64,000 nt of DNA. It comes from an uncultured Selenomonadaceae bacterium (GTDB taxonomy: Bacteria > Bacillota > Negativicutes > Selenomonadales > Selenomonadaceae). The stretch is taken from positions 25,715 through 89,714 of the forward strand of contig CAJOFR010000005.1 of the NCBI GenBank assembly GCA_905234195.1. The letters run 5' to 3'. The notes under the pieces were generated by a model. The model worked only from the letters and a program-made list of their open reading frames with translations, did no database searches and was not told the DNA's origin. Position numbers and translations under genes: made by a program. Positions within the stretch are counted from its first letter, which is position 1; each line of letters begins with the position of its first letter. Of this stretch, positions 49,692 through 58,918 are shown piece by piece.

Positions 49692-52253
49692 TTATTTAGC
49701 GAGTGCCCAATTTTTTCCGTAATGGACGTCAACGACAAGAGGAACTTTCAAGGCGGCGACATTTTCCATAGCCGCGCGAACGATCTTTTCAACCTGCGCA
49801 AGTTCGTCCGCCTTCGTCTCGATAACAAGTTCGTCGTGAACCTGCAAAATAATTCGGCTTGCAAGCCCGCGCAAATTTTTTTCGGCGTCAATCATCGCCA
49901 ACTTGATAATATCCGCCGCGCTCCCTTGAATCGGAGTATTCATAGCCATTCTTTCGGCAAGCCCGCGCTGATGAAAATTCGTGCTCTTAATCGCGGGAAG
50001 AAATCTGCGCCGCCCAAACATCGTCGTGACGTAGCCGAGTGCGTGGGCCTGCGCGACAGTCTCGTCGAGAAAATTTTTGACCTTAGGATAACGCGCGAAG
50101 TACAGCTGAATATATTCGCCCGCCTCCCTGCGCGTGGTGTGCAGGTCGCGCGAAAGACCGTAGTCGCTAATTCCGTAGACGATGCCGAAATTCACAGCCT
50201 TAGCCTTGCGGCGCAACTCTGGAGTAATTTTGTCGATAGCCACGCCGAAAACTTCAGCCGCCGTCCGCGCGTGAATATCCTGCCCGCTTTTGAACGCCGC
50301 GATTAAATTTTCGTCGCCGGACATGTGAGCAAGAAGCCTCAACTCAATTTGCGAATAATCGGCGGAAAGCAGGAAGTCATAACCCGCGCCCGGCTCGAAC
50401 AGCGCGCGAATTTCCCTGCCCTCTTCGGTGCGGACGGGAATGTTTTGCAAATTCGGGTCGGAGCTGGAAAGCCTGCCCGTCGCCGTGACGGTCTGATTAA
50501 AATTCGTGTGCACGCGGTGAGTTTTCGCGTCGATAAGATTTTTAATTCCGTCAAGGTAAGTCGATTTCAGCTTTGCAAGCGCGCGAAAATCCAGAATCGC
50601 CGAAACAATCGGGTGACTGTATTTTAAAATCTCAAGCACTTCCGCGTTCGTCGATATGCCGGATTTCGTTTTCTTCTTTGTGTTCGTGACGGGCGGCAAG
50701 TGGAGTTTGTCGAAGAGAATTTCGGCAAGCTGTTTCGGCGAATTAATGTTGAAGACTTCGCCGGCGAGGTCGTAAATTTTTTGCTCAAGGTCGGCGATAC
50801 GATTTCCAATCTCTTCGGATTTTTCGGCAAGGCGTTTTGTGTCGACAAAGACGCCGCGCATTTCCATTTTCGCCAAAACTTCGGCAAGGGGCAATTCCAT
50901 TTCGCGATAGAGTTTCGTCAATTTTACCGCGTCGAGTTTTTCGGAATAGAGTGCGCCGAGTTTTTCGAGGGCGGTGACTTTCGCGGCGGGCGATTCGTCC
51001 AGAAGTTTCAAGCCGCCAAATTCCGACGCCAAAAGCTCCGCGCAAGAATAATTTCCGCGTTCGGGGTAGAGCAGATACGCCGCCAACTCAATATCGAAAA
51101 AATTCGACGTGTCCGAAATTTCGACGGCGCGCAGGATTTTTTTAAGGTTGTGCACAAAAATTTTCGCCTTCGCGTTGCTGAAAATTTTTTCCGTCTGAAT
51201 TTTATCGACGAGAAAAATTTCTCCGCCAAAAATTTTGACTGCCGCCGATTTTATCCGATTATCGCCGTCGAAGTCAACCGCGATTGAAAAATTATCCGCT
51301 CCGAAAATTTTTTCAAGGTCGACGCTCTGAACAATCGGCGGGACTTCTAAAAAAGTATCGTCGGAAAAAATTTCTCCGAAAAGATTTTCCGTGCCGTCAA
51401 AAATTTCGTGAATCCTTTTCTTCGCGACGTTCAAGGCGTAACGTTTGCAAAAATCGTCAACGAGCGGAAAATTCGGCGTGATTTTGCAAGCCTGCGCGTC
51501 GAAAATAATTTCGGGGACGGCGCAATTAATTTTGGCTAGTTTTTTGCTGAGCGCGGCAATGTCGAAAGAATTTTCCAGCGCGGTACGAAATTTTTTCTGG
51601 GGGATTTCCGCGACGTGCGCAAAAATATTTTCCAGGTCTCCGTAGTTCTGCAAAAGTTTCGTTGCGGTTTTCGGACCGATACCCGCGACGCCGGGGATAT
51701 TGTCCGAATTATCTCCGCTGAGTCCTTTGAAGTCGACGAGTTTTTCAGGCGCGAAACCGTATTCCGAAAAAAATTTTTCCTCGTCAAAAATTTCGACGCC
51801 GCTATTTTTCGTGAACAAAACGCGCGTCGTGGAATTAATCAGCTGAAAAGCATCGCGGTCACCGGTGGCAATATCGACGAGAAAATTTTTCGACGCTTGA
51901 GCTGCCAGCGTGCCGATAACGTCATCGGCCTCAACACCTTGCGCGGAAAAAGTTTTCACGCCCAAAGCCCGCGCGAAATCCGAGAGCAAAACAAATTGCG
52001 CGGCGAGTTCGTCGGGAATTTTTTCGCGGTTGCCCTTGTAGTCCGCAAAAAGTTCCGCGCGAAAAGTTTTGCCGTGCGTATCGAGGGCAATCGCCGCGTA
52101 GTCCGGAGAATATTCGCGCAGGAGTTTCAAAAAAATATTTGAAAAGCCGGTAATTGCACCGGTCGGCTCACCGTTCGGCGCAGTCAAATTCGGCATGGCG
52201 TAGAACGCCCGATAAAAAATGCTGCTGCCGTCGATTATCATAAACCTCTGCAT
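49692..52253 (-). CDS. polA: DNA polymerase I
   Basis: 853 residues from ATG 52253 (GAGGA six bases upstream). The N-terminal 5'-3' exonuclease region has MIIDGSSIFYRAF, GVEADDVIGTLA and GLSGDNSDNIPGV. The middle 3'-5' exonuclease domain lacks the usual DxE motif (AVDFDGDNRIKS), so proofreading is probably lost. The polymerase domain is intact: DYSQIELRLLAHMSGD, RRKAKAVNFGIVYGISDYGL and QVHDELVIE. Used in replication and repair. Confidence 0.96.
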   Translation of the reverse strand: MQRFMIIDGSSIFYRAFYAMPNLTAPNGEPTGAITGFSNIFLKLLREYSPDYAAIALDTHGKTFRAELFADYKGNREKIPDELAAQFVLLSDFARALGVKTFSAQGVEADDVIGTLAAQASKNFLVDIATGDRDAFQLINSTTRVLFTKNSGVEIFDEEKFFSEYGFAPEKLVDFKGLSGDNSDNIPGVAGIGPKTATKLLQNYGDLENIFAHVAEIPQKKFRTALENSFDIAALSKKLAKINCAVPEIIFDAQACKITPNFPLVDDFCKRYALNVAKKRIHEIFDGTENLFGEIFSDDTFLEVPPIVQSVDLEKIFGADNFSIAVDFDGDNRIKSAAVKIFGGEIFLVDKIQTEKIFSNAKAKIFVHNLKKILRAVEISDTSNFFDIELAAYLLYPERGNYSCAELLASEFGGLKLLDESPAAKVTALEKLGALYSEKLDAVKLTKLYREMELPLAEVLAKMEMRGVFVDTKRLAEKSEEIGNRIADLEQKIYDLAGEVFNINSPKQLAEILFDKLHLPPVTNTKKKTKSGISTNAEVLEILKYSHPIVSAILDFRALAKLKSTYLDGIKNLIDAKTHRVHTNFNQTVTATGRLSSSDPNLQNIPVRTEEGREIRALFEPGAGYDFLLSADYSQIELRLLAHMSGDENLIAAFKSGQDIHARTAAEVFGVAIDKITPELRRKAKAVNFGIVYGISDYGLSRDLHTTRREAGEYIQLYFARYPKVKNFLDETVAQAHALGYVTTMFGRRRFLPAIKSTNFHQRGLAERMAMNTPIQGSAADIIKLAMIDAEKNLRGLASRIILQVHDELVIETKADELAQVEKIVRAAMENVAALKVPLVVDVHYGKNWALAK

Positions 52254-52283
52254 AAAATTCCTCATCCCAAAAATTTTTCGTTA

Positions 52284-52312
52284 ATTTTAACAATCAAAAG
52301 GGGAATTGTAAA
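52284..52312 (-). promoter_or_regulatory. Promoter for polA
   Basis: Minus-strand -35 TTTACA (52307-52312), 17-base spacer, -10 TAAAAT (52284-52289), about 30 bases before the polA ATG. Confidence 0.55.
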
Positions 52313-52353
52313 TATTAGTCGTGCACCTGATAAATAATATTGCGCCAAAATTT

Positions 52354-52382
52354 TTGACTAACCTAAAAAATTTTGCTACAAT
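52354..52382 (+). promoter_or_regulatory. Promoter for lysC
   Basis: -35 TTGACT (52354-52359), 17-base spacer, -10 TACAAT (52377-52382). The leader to TTG 52432 is about 45 bases, too short for a lysine riboswitch. Confidence 0.7.
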
Positions 52383-52431
52383 GAAAAACATAAATGGATT
52401 AAATCTGAAAATAAAAGGGAGGCGTCGTAGA

Positions 52432-53664
52432 TTGGCTCTGATTGTGAAAAAATTTGGCGGCAGTTCGGTTGCGACGACTGAAAAAATTTTAGCCGTAGCG
52501 GAGCGAATTTTGAACGAGAAAAAACCTGACGATAAAATTGTTGTGGTTGTTTCGGCGATGGGCGATTCGACTGACAATCTAATAAATTTGGCGGAAGGAA
52601 TCGACAGGGAACCGTACAAGGCGAATTATTTGCGCGAAATGGATATGCTTTTGACTACCGGCGAACAAGTTTCAATCGCGCTTTTGGCAATGGCGTTTAA
52701 AAAATTCGGGCAGCCGGCAATTTCTTTAACGGGCTCAATGATTGGCATGCGAACAAATTCCGTGCACACGAAGGGCAGGATTTTGGGGATAAAGCCGCAG
52801 CGCGTACACGAGGAACTGAACAAAGGGCAGATTGTCGTTGTCGCGGGCTTTCAAGGCGCGGACAAATTTGGGGATCCCGTGACGTTGGGGCGCGGCGGCT
52901 CTGATACTTCTGCGGTGGCACTGGCGGGCGCGCTCCATGCTGACGAGTGCGAAATTTTTACGGACGTCGACGGCGTTTATTCTGCTGACCCGCGCATTGT
53001 CAAGAACGCCCGCAAAATGAAAGAGATTACTTATTTTGAGATGCTGGAGATGGCTCGGCTCGGCGCGGGAGTTATGCAGCCGCGTTCAGTTGAAATGGGA
53101 CAGTATTTCAACATTCCGATTCATGTTCGTTCGACTTTCACGAACGACACCGGCACGATTATTAGGGAGGATTACACTGTGGAAGATAAAGATTTTGAAA
53201 TTCGCGGCGTTGCTCACGATCAAAAGGTCGCAAAAATTGCCGTGCTTGGTGTGTCGAACACGCCGGGCATTGCTCACACGATTTTTTCTGCGCTTGCCAA
53301 AGCAAACATTGATGTCGATATGATTGTCCAGAGTATCCGCAATATCGACAAAAATATTACCGATATGGTTTTCACTATTGCGCTCGAAGATCTTGCCGAG
53401 GCGAAAAAAGTCGTGGACAGAGTCGCGGAAAGGGTTAATGCAAGCTCGGTTTTGGTTGAAGAGGACGTCGCGAAAGTTTCAATCGTGGGCGCGGGCATGC
53501 TCGGCAGCCCGGGTATCGCCGCAAGAATGTTCGGTGCACTCGCGCGCGCAGATATTAATATTGATATTATCAGCACTTCGGAAATTAGCGTGTCTTGCCT
53601 TATAAAAGCGTCGCAACTTACCGAAGCTGTCAACAGCATTCACGATGAATTTTTCAGCGATTAA
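52432..53664 (+). CDS. lysC: Aspartate kinase
   Basis: First step of the aspartate pathway (lysine, threonine, methionine), 410 residues. TTG 52432 follows AAAGGGAGG at nine bases. Amino-acid kinase motifs: VKKFGGSSVATTEKI, FQGADKFGDPVTLGRGGSDTSA and FTDVDGVYSADPRIV. Two C-terminal ACT domains (AVLGVSNTPGIAHTIFSAL and SIVGAGMLGSPGIAARMF) imply feedback control by lysine and/or threonine. Followed by repeat copy 6. Confidence 0.96.
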   Translation: MALIVKKFGGSSVATTEKILAVAERILNEKKPDDKIVVVVSAMGDSTDNLINLAEGIDREPYKANYLREMDMLLTTGEQVSIALLAMAFKKFGQPAISLTGSMIGMRTNSVHTKGRILGIKPQRVHEELNKGQIVVVAGFQGADKFGDPVTLGRGGSDTSAVALAGALHADECEIFTDVDGVYSADPRIVKNARKMKEITYFEMLEMARLGAGVMQPRSVEMGQYFNIPIHVRSTFTNDTGTIIREDYTVEDKDFEIRGVAHDQKVAKIAVLGVSNTPGIAHTIFSALAKANIDVDMIVQSIRNIDKNITDMVFTIALEDLAEAKKVVDRVAERVNASSVLVEEDVAKVSIVGAGMLGSPGIAARMFGALARADINIDIISTSEISVSCLIKASQLTEAVNSIHDEFFSD

Positions 53665-53717
53665 ATTTTTTCTCTCTCTTTGAATTTAGCATCTATTTTT
53701 CCTTTAGAAATTTTATT

Positions 53718-53824
53718 CTTCTTTTCTTTTGGTGCAAAAGAAAAGAAGCAAAAGAAAACTGCCCGCAGAGGTCGCATCACGCGACCAAATGCGGGCGCGG
53801 CTCGTCCTTGAGCCGCTTTTTTTT
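53718..53824 (+). repeat. Structured intergenic repeat, copy 6 (modules A-B-C with T-run)
   Basis: Module A (53718-53748), module B outer GCCCGCA/TGCGGGC around GGTCGC-ATCAC-GCGACC (53761-53796), module C GCGGCTC/GAGCCGC (53797-53816) followed by eight T. The last hairpin reads as an intrinsic terminator for lysC. Confidence 0.9.
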
Positions 53825-53856
53825 ATTTGGTAATCGCTGATTTTTTTTGACAAGTT

Positions 53857-53865
53857 TGATATAAT
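53857..53865 (+). promoter_or_regulatory. Extended -10 promoter for leuB operon
   Basis: TGATATAAT at 53857-53865 is an extended -10 element. The -35 region is weak. It lies 33 bases before the leuB ATG. Confidence 0.5.
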
Positions 53866-53898
53866 TGTTTTCGTTAAATATTTTTTGGAGGAATGGAA

Positions 53899-54963
53899 AT
53901 GAAAAAAATTATTGTCATTGCCGGCGACGGCGTCGGACCCGAAGTCACAAAGTCTGCAGTCACTGTTTTGAAAAAGATTGACGAAAAATTTAAAATCGGT
54001 CTCGAATTTGAAACGCGTTACGCCGGCGGCAGTGCCTACGATAAATTCGGTGAACCGCTCCCCGCTGAAACTCTGGAGGCGTGCAAAAATGCGGACGCCG
54101 TTTTATTCGGCGCGGTCGGCGGAAAAAAATGGGACAACCTCGAAGTTAAATTCCGCCCTGAACAAGCTCTCTTCGGTCTTCGTAAAGGGCTGGGGCTCTT
54201 CGCGAATTTGCGCCCCGTGAAAGTTTACGAGGCTTTAATCGACGGCTCCCCTCTCAAGCCCGAACTCGTCAGCGGCTGTGATTTGCTGATTGTCCGCGAA
54301 CTTGTCGGAGGAATTTATTTTGGTGACCGTTGTGAGTCCGAAATTTATAACGGGGTTGAATGCGCGTGGGATATGGAAAATTATTCCGTGCCCGAAGTCG
54401 AGCGCATAACCAAACTTGCCTTCGACACCGCTAAAATTCGTCGCGGCAAACTGACTTCCGTCGATAAAGCTAACGTCCTTTCCACTTCCAGACTTTGGCG
54501 GCGCGTGGTCAATGACGTCGCGAAAAATTATCCCGAAGTCGAACTGAATCACCTTTACGTTGACAACTGCGCGATGCAACTGGCGGTTAATCCGAAACAG
54601 TTTGACGTTATTGTCACGAGCAACATGTTTGGAGATATTTTGAGTGACGAGGCGTCCGTTATCGGCGGTTCAATCGGTTTGATGCCCAGCGCGTCAATTG
54701 GTGAGCTTACGAGTTTTTACGAGCCGATTCACGGCAGCGCGCCCGATATTGCCGGAAAAAATATCGCCAACCCTATGGGCACAATCTTAAGCGCGGCTAT
54801 GCTCCTTCGTTACAGTTTGCAGGCGGAGGACGCGGCGAAGACTATAGAGGCGGCGATTGACAAGACCCTTGCCGACGGATACCGCACCGCTGATATTTAC
54901 AAGGACGGTTTCAAAAAAATTGGCACGGAAGAGGCCACCGAGATTATTTGCGAGCGTTTGTAA
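53899..54963 (+). CDS. leuB: 3-isopropylmalate dehydrogenase
   Basis: NAD-dependent oxidative decarboxylase of leucine synthesis, 354 residues. ATG 53899 is seven bases after GGAGG, while ATG 53893 would be only one base away. Motifs: IAGDGVGPEVTKSAV, LRKGLGLFANLRPVKV, RELVGGIYFG, VDNCAMQLAVNPKQFDVIVTSN and YEPIHGSAPDIAGK. IPMDH-type RELxGGIYFG separates it from isocitrate dehydrogenase. The two DUF262 genes begin 18 bases downstream. No leuA, leuC or leuD here. Confidence 0.95.
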   Translation: MKKIIVIAGDGVGPEVTKSAVTVLKKIDEKFKIGLEFETRYAGGSAYDKFGEPLPAETLEACKNADAVLFGAVGGKKWDNLEVKFRPEQALFGLRKGLGLFANLRPVKVYEALIDGSPLKPELVSGCDLLIVRELVGGIYFGDRCESEIYNGVECAWDMENYSVPEVERITKLAFDTAKIRRGKLTSVDKANVLSTSRLWRRVVNDVAKNYPEVELNHLYVDNCAMQLAVNPKQFDVIVTSNMFGDILSDEASVIGGSIGLMPSASIGELTSFYEPIHGSAPDIAGKNIANPMGTILSAAMLLRYSLQAEDAAKTIEAAIDKTLADGYRTADIYKDGFKKIGTEEATEIICERL

Positions 54964-54981
54964 AATTGGCGGAGAAATTCA

Positions 54982-56712
54982 ATGGCGCAGGTTAAACTTG
55001 AAACAAAATTCGTAAATGACATTGCAGGAAAATTTTTTGTCCCGTCATATCAGCGCGGCTATCGCTGGACTGAAGACGAAGTTACGAGGTTGCTTGAAGA
55101 TGTTTACAATTTGAAAGAGGCGGGCAGTCAGACACCGCGCAATTATTGTCTGCAACCTATTGTCGTAAAAAAATTGGACGAAAATTATTTTGAAGTTATC
55201 GACGGGCAACAAAGATTAACGACTTTATTTTTGATTTACAGGTGTATGTACGAGGCAGGCGGAAGATTTTTTGGCGCGCCGAAATTTTCTTTGGAGTATG
55301 AAACTCGAAAACAATCCGATGATTTTCTTGTGAACATAAATTTTGATTTGAAGAATGACAACATTGATTTTTATTTCATGACAAACGCTTACGAGACTAT
55401 CGAAAATTGGTTTAACACGGCGGGCGAAATTTCTGTTGTCATGCCGAACATAAAAACTTTGTTCGCCGAGCGCGTAAAAATTATTTGGTACGAAGTCGAC
55501 GAAACTGAAGACGCGGTTGCTCTTTTTACGCGGCTGAATATCGGAAAAATTCCTCTGACTAACGCCGAACTTGTCAAGGCGATATTTTTGAGTAACAATC
55601 ATTTGAACGAGTACAAGCAACACGAAATTGCTTTGCAGTGGGACAATATCGAGAAGGAATTGCACAATGATGCGCTGTGGTGTTTTTTAACGAACAATTC
55701 TGCAGAAAAATATCAGACAAGAATTGATTTGATTTTGGATTTAATGTCCGAAAAAAATTTCGACGAACGAGAAACTTATTTTACGTTCTTCAAGCTTGCA
55801 CAGGAGAAGGATTTAAATAAGACATGGGAAGAAATTGTGCACACCTTTTTGATATTGAAGGATTGGTACGAAGATCACGAGCGTTATCACAAAATCGGTT
55901 ACCTTATTGCGTCCGGCGTGAAGACTCTCGCTGAAATTTATAGGGAATCGATTGGAAAGACCAAACGGGATTTTTTGTCGCGGGTGGACGAATTTATCAA
56001 GGACAGTATCGCTTTGAAGAGTTACGACGACAGCTACGCGGATTGGACTTACGAAAACAACGCCGAAAAAATCCGGCGGCTTTTGCTTTTGTTTAACGTC
56101 GAATCGGTGCGGCAAAATGGTGAGCGTTCGCAGTGGTTTCCCTTCGACAAATTTAAATTTTGTGGTGAAGATAAAGTTTCCTGGAGTTTGGAGCACATTC
56201 ACGCGGTAAAATCTCAAGAGAAAGGTATTCTTGAAAACTGGAAGGAGTGGTTGTCACTTCATTTGTCGTCTATTAAATTGCTTGAGGGGGAAGATTCGCC
56301 GCTTGTTTCAGAAATTGAAAACCTTTTGGATAAAAAAGAGTTTAGATACAATGAATTTGAACGTCTGCAGAGCGAGATAATTAAAAAATTTTCTCCGAGC
56401 GGCGAAACTGAAACTTATATCGACACGATTGAAAATCTCGCGCTTATAAAATGCCGTGACAATTCCGCGTTAAGCAACTCCACTTTCGACGTGAAGCGCA
56501 ACGAAGTTATCAGAATGGATATGCAGGGCGCGTTTATTCCCTTCTGTACTAGGATGGCTTTTCTGAAATACTACACGAAGTCTGAAGAAAATCAGATACA
56601 TTTTTGGGGAAAAACTGACAGGCAAGCCTACATTGAGGCTATTAACAAAGTTTTGGAAGATTATTTGACAAGACCTATTGTGTTGCGAAAGGAAGTTTGG
56701 AATGGAGGTTAA
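54982..56712 (+). CDS. DUF262-DUF1524 protein (GmrSD-like restriction family)
   Basis: 576 residues. N-terminal DUF262 domain: FVPSYQRGYRWTEDEV, YFEVIDGQQRLTTLFLIY, LFTRLNIGKIPLTNAELVKA. DUF262 domains are ParB-like nucleotide-using folds found in GmrSD/type IV restriction. The C-terminal region matches the DUF1524 HNH pattern: SWSLEHIHAV, later IENLALIKCRDNSALSNSTF and DVKRNEVI. This makes it a likely modified-DNA nuclease. ATG 54982 follows GCGGAG. It overlaps the second DUF262 gene by 11 bases. Confidence 0.82.
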   Translation: MAQVKLETKFVNDIAGKFFVPSYQRGYRWTEDEVTRLLEDVYNLKEAGSQTPRNYCLQPIVVKKLDENYFEVIDGQQRLTTLFLIYRCMYEAGGRFFGAPKFSLEYETRKQSDDFLVNINFDLKNDNIDFYFMTNAYETIENWFNTAGEISVVMPNIKTLFAERVKIIWYEVDETEDAVALFTRLNIGKIPLTNAELVKAIFLSNNHLNEYKQHEIALQWDNIEKELHNDALWCFLTNNSAEKYQTRIDLILDLMSEKNFDERETYFTFFKLAQEKDLNKTWEEIVHTFLILKDWYEDHERYHKIGYLIASGVKTLAEIYRESIGKTKRDFLSRVDEFIKDSIALKSYDDSYADWTYENNAEKIRRLLLLFNVESVRQNGERSQWFPFDKFKFCGEDKVSWSLEHIHAVKSQEKGILENWKEWLSLHLSSIKLLEGEDSPLVSEIENLLDKKEFRYNEFERLQSEIIKKFSPSGETETYIDTIENLALIKCRDNSALSNSTFDVKRNEVIRMDMQGAFIPFCTRMAFLKYYTKSEENQIHFWGKTDRQAYIEAINKVLEDYLTRPIVLRKEVWNGG

Positions 56713-58918
56713 GCAATACACTTTCAAAAATATTTTCGACGAAGATTTTAAAACTAAAAGTGATGTCATCCGCCTGCAGAAAATAATTATTCCGATTATC
56801 CAAAGAGATTATGCGCAGGGCAGAGTCAGCAAGGAAACAAATCGTATTCGCGAAAGATTTTTGAATGCTCTTTACAGCGCAATTGCAAACGATAAGCCGA
56901 TAAAGCTTGATTTTATTTACGGCGACATTGACGAAAACGGTACGCTGATTCCCCTTGACGGACAACAGCGGCTCACGACTTTATTTCTCTTGTATTGGTA
57001 CGCCGCAAAAAAAGAAAATGTTTCGCCGGAGGAATGTGCGTTCTTGGAAAATTTTTCTTACGAGACAAGACCCGACTCAAGAGATTTTTGCAAGCGGCTG
57101 GTGATTTTTCAGCCGTCCTTCGCGGAAAAATTTTTGTCCGCCGAAATTGGAGACCAAGAGTGGTTTTCTCTAAGCTGGAAAAAAGATCCGACAGTAAGTT
57201 CAATGCTTACAATGATTGACGCCATTGACGAAAAATTTTCCGAGATTGAAAACTTGTGGGAAAAAATTTCCGGCAACACGATTTCGTTTTACTTCCTGCC
57301 GATAAAAGACATGGGGCTTACGAACGAACTTTATATCACGATGAATTCACGCGGCAAGCCCTTGACGGATTTCGAGCACTTCAAGGCGGAGTTTAAACAC
57401 AAACTTGACGAGATTGACGCGGAAGTTTCCAACAAAATTATCTTGAAGATTGACACGAAATGGACAAACTTGCTTTGGAAATATCGCGACGAAAAAAATT
57501 TGGTCGACAGCGGATTTCTGCACTACTTCAGATTTGTTTGTGATATTCTTCTGTACGAGGCGGGCGGCACTCCTCAAGGCAAGGACAGAGATTCTTTCAA
57601 GTTGCTCGACGAACATTTTTCAGCCGGCAGTAAAAATATCAAAAGTAACCTGGATTTTTTGGAAAAAAGTTTTGATTGTTGGTGCGAGGTTGAAAATATT
57701 GACGAGTTTTTTGAAAAGCGGGCGTCCATTGGCAACAGAATCAACAGGGAGATTAACAAACACGAGCGCGGAAAAATTATTATCTACTACGACAGCGTTA
57801 ATTTGTTCAAAGCTTGCTTGAAGTCTTACGGCGAAAGCAAAGACGGCAGAACGAGAAAATTTTCTTTGGGCGAATTTATTTTGCTCTATGGTTTTCTGCA
57901 TTATTTGCTCAATCGTGAAAAAATTTCGGACGAAGATTTTCGCCGCAGAATTCGTGTTGTGAATAATCTTGTGAATAATTCTCTTGGTGCCGAACTTAGC
58001 GACAGCGAAACTCGTCAAGGCGGCAACCGCATGCCCGCAATGTTGAAACAGGTTAAAAGTATCATGACCGACGGAAAAATTTTAAAGGGTATTGGTCCGA
58101 ATTTTAACGAGGAGCAACTTAAGGAGGAGATTGAAAAATTTTCATGGACGGAAAAAAATCCGGACAAGGCGGAGTTGCTTTTTGAATTGGAGGATCATTA
58201 TCTTTTGTACGGGCAGATTTCAATTATCGATCTGCAAGATGTGCCGTTCTTCAAAAGATTTATTTCGCTTTTCAAATGTGATTATGATTTGATAGATTGC
58301 GCGCTTATGGCGAGCGGCGATTATTATCAAACTGACAGGAACAAGCAACGTTTTCAATTCGGCTCCTCAAAATACGTAAAGGCGTGGCAAAATCTTTTCC
58401 ATAAAAGTTCATACAGCGAGAGATTTGAAGAAACGCAAATAGCCTTATCGAAACTTTTGGAGAGAGCAGAAAATTTTACTGACGATTATCTCAAAAAAAT
58501 TATCAGTGACTACATTGCGGATTGTCAAAAAAAATCTTCATTCGAGTGGCAATATTATTACATCAAGTATCCTGCCTTCAGACCGGGACGCTACGGCAAA
58601 TATTATTGGGAAAAATTTGAAACTGAACCGTATTTGATGACGTCACTTTGGGCTGAACGAAGATCCTCAAGAGCTTATCAGCCTTTTTTGAAAGCGGCGG
58701 TCAGTGAAGATATTTTTAAGTACTACAATGCTGAAAGTCAGTGTCTTTTGTTCAACGAGTATTACATAGAGTGCGTCAACGATGGCTACGCTATAAAAAA
58801 TCGTAAGAGCGGCAAGGAAGAGGGTAAAATTTCCGTAAAGCAGATTGATAACATTGATACTGAAGACAGAATAAAAAAATTTAGACAAAGTAAAATTTTG
58901 GAGCTGATGATGCCATGA
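56702..58918 (+). CDS. Second, larger DUF262-domain protein
   Basis: 738 residues from ATG 56702 (AAGGAAG upstream). The N-terminal DUF262 domain has IIPIIQRDYAQGR, FIYGDIDENGTLIPLDGQQRL, TTLFLLYWYAA and LYITMNSRGKPLTDFEHFKA. The remaining 400 residues are mostly helical with a C-terminal aromatic-rich segment (YYIKYPAFRPGRYGKYYWEK). No EHI-type DUF1524 motif is seen, so it may be the sensing or regulatory partner of the first gene. Its ATGA end overlaps the ilvB start. Confidence 0.78.
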   Translation: MEVKQYTFKNIFDEDFKTKSDVIRLQKIIIPIIQRDYAQGRVSKETNRIRERFLNALYSAIANDKPIKLDFIYGDIDENGTLIPLDGQQRLTTLFLLYWYAAKKENVSPEECAFLENFSYETRPDSRDFCKRLVIFQPSFAEKFLSAEIGDQEWFSLSWKKDPTVSSMLTMIDAIDEKFSEIENLWEKISGNTISFYFLPIKDMGLTNELYITMNSRGKPLTDFEHFKAEFKHKLDEIDAEVSNKIILKIDTKWTNLLWKYRDEKNLVDSGFLHYFRFVCDILLYEAGGTPQGKDRDSFKLLDEHFSAGSKNIKSNLDFLEKSFDCWCEVENIDEFFEKRASIGNRINREINKHERGKIIIYYDSVNLFKACLKSYGESKDGRTRKFSLGEFILLYGFLHYLLNREKISDEDFRRRIRVVNNLVNNSLGAELSDSETRQGGNRMPAMLKQVKSIMTDGKILKGIGPNFNEEQLKEEIEKFSWTEKNPDKAELLFELEDHYLLYGQISIIDLQDVPFFKRFISLFKCDYDLIDCALMASGDYYQTDRNKQRFQFGSSKYVKAWQNLFHKSSYSERFEETQIALSKLLERAENFTDDYLKKIISDYIADCQKKSSFEWQYYYIKYPAFRPGRYGKYYWEKFETEPYLMTSLWAERRSSRAYQPFLKAAVSEDIFKYYNAESQCLLFNEYYIECVNDGYAIKNRKSGKEEGKISVKQIDNIDTEDRIKKFRQSKILELMMP

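Noticed and set aside
52383..52431. Lysine riboswitch ahead of lysC.
   Set aside because: The leader after the promoter at 52354-52382 is only about 45 bases.
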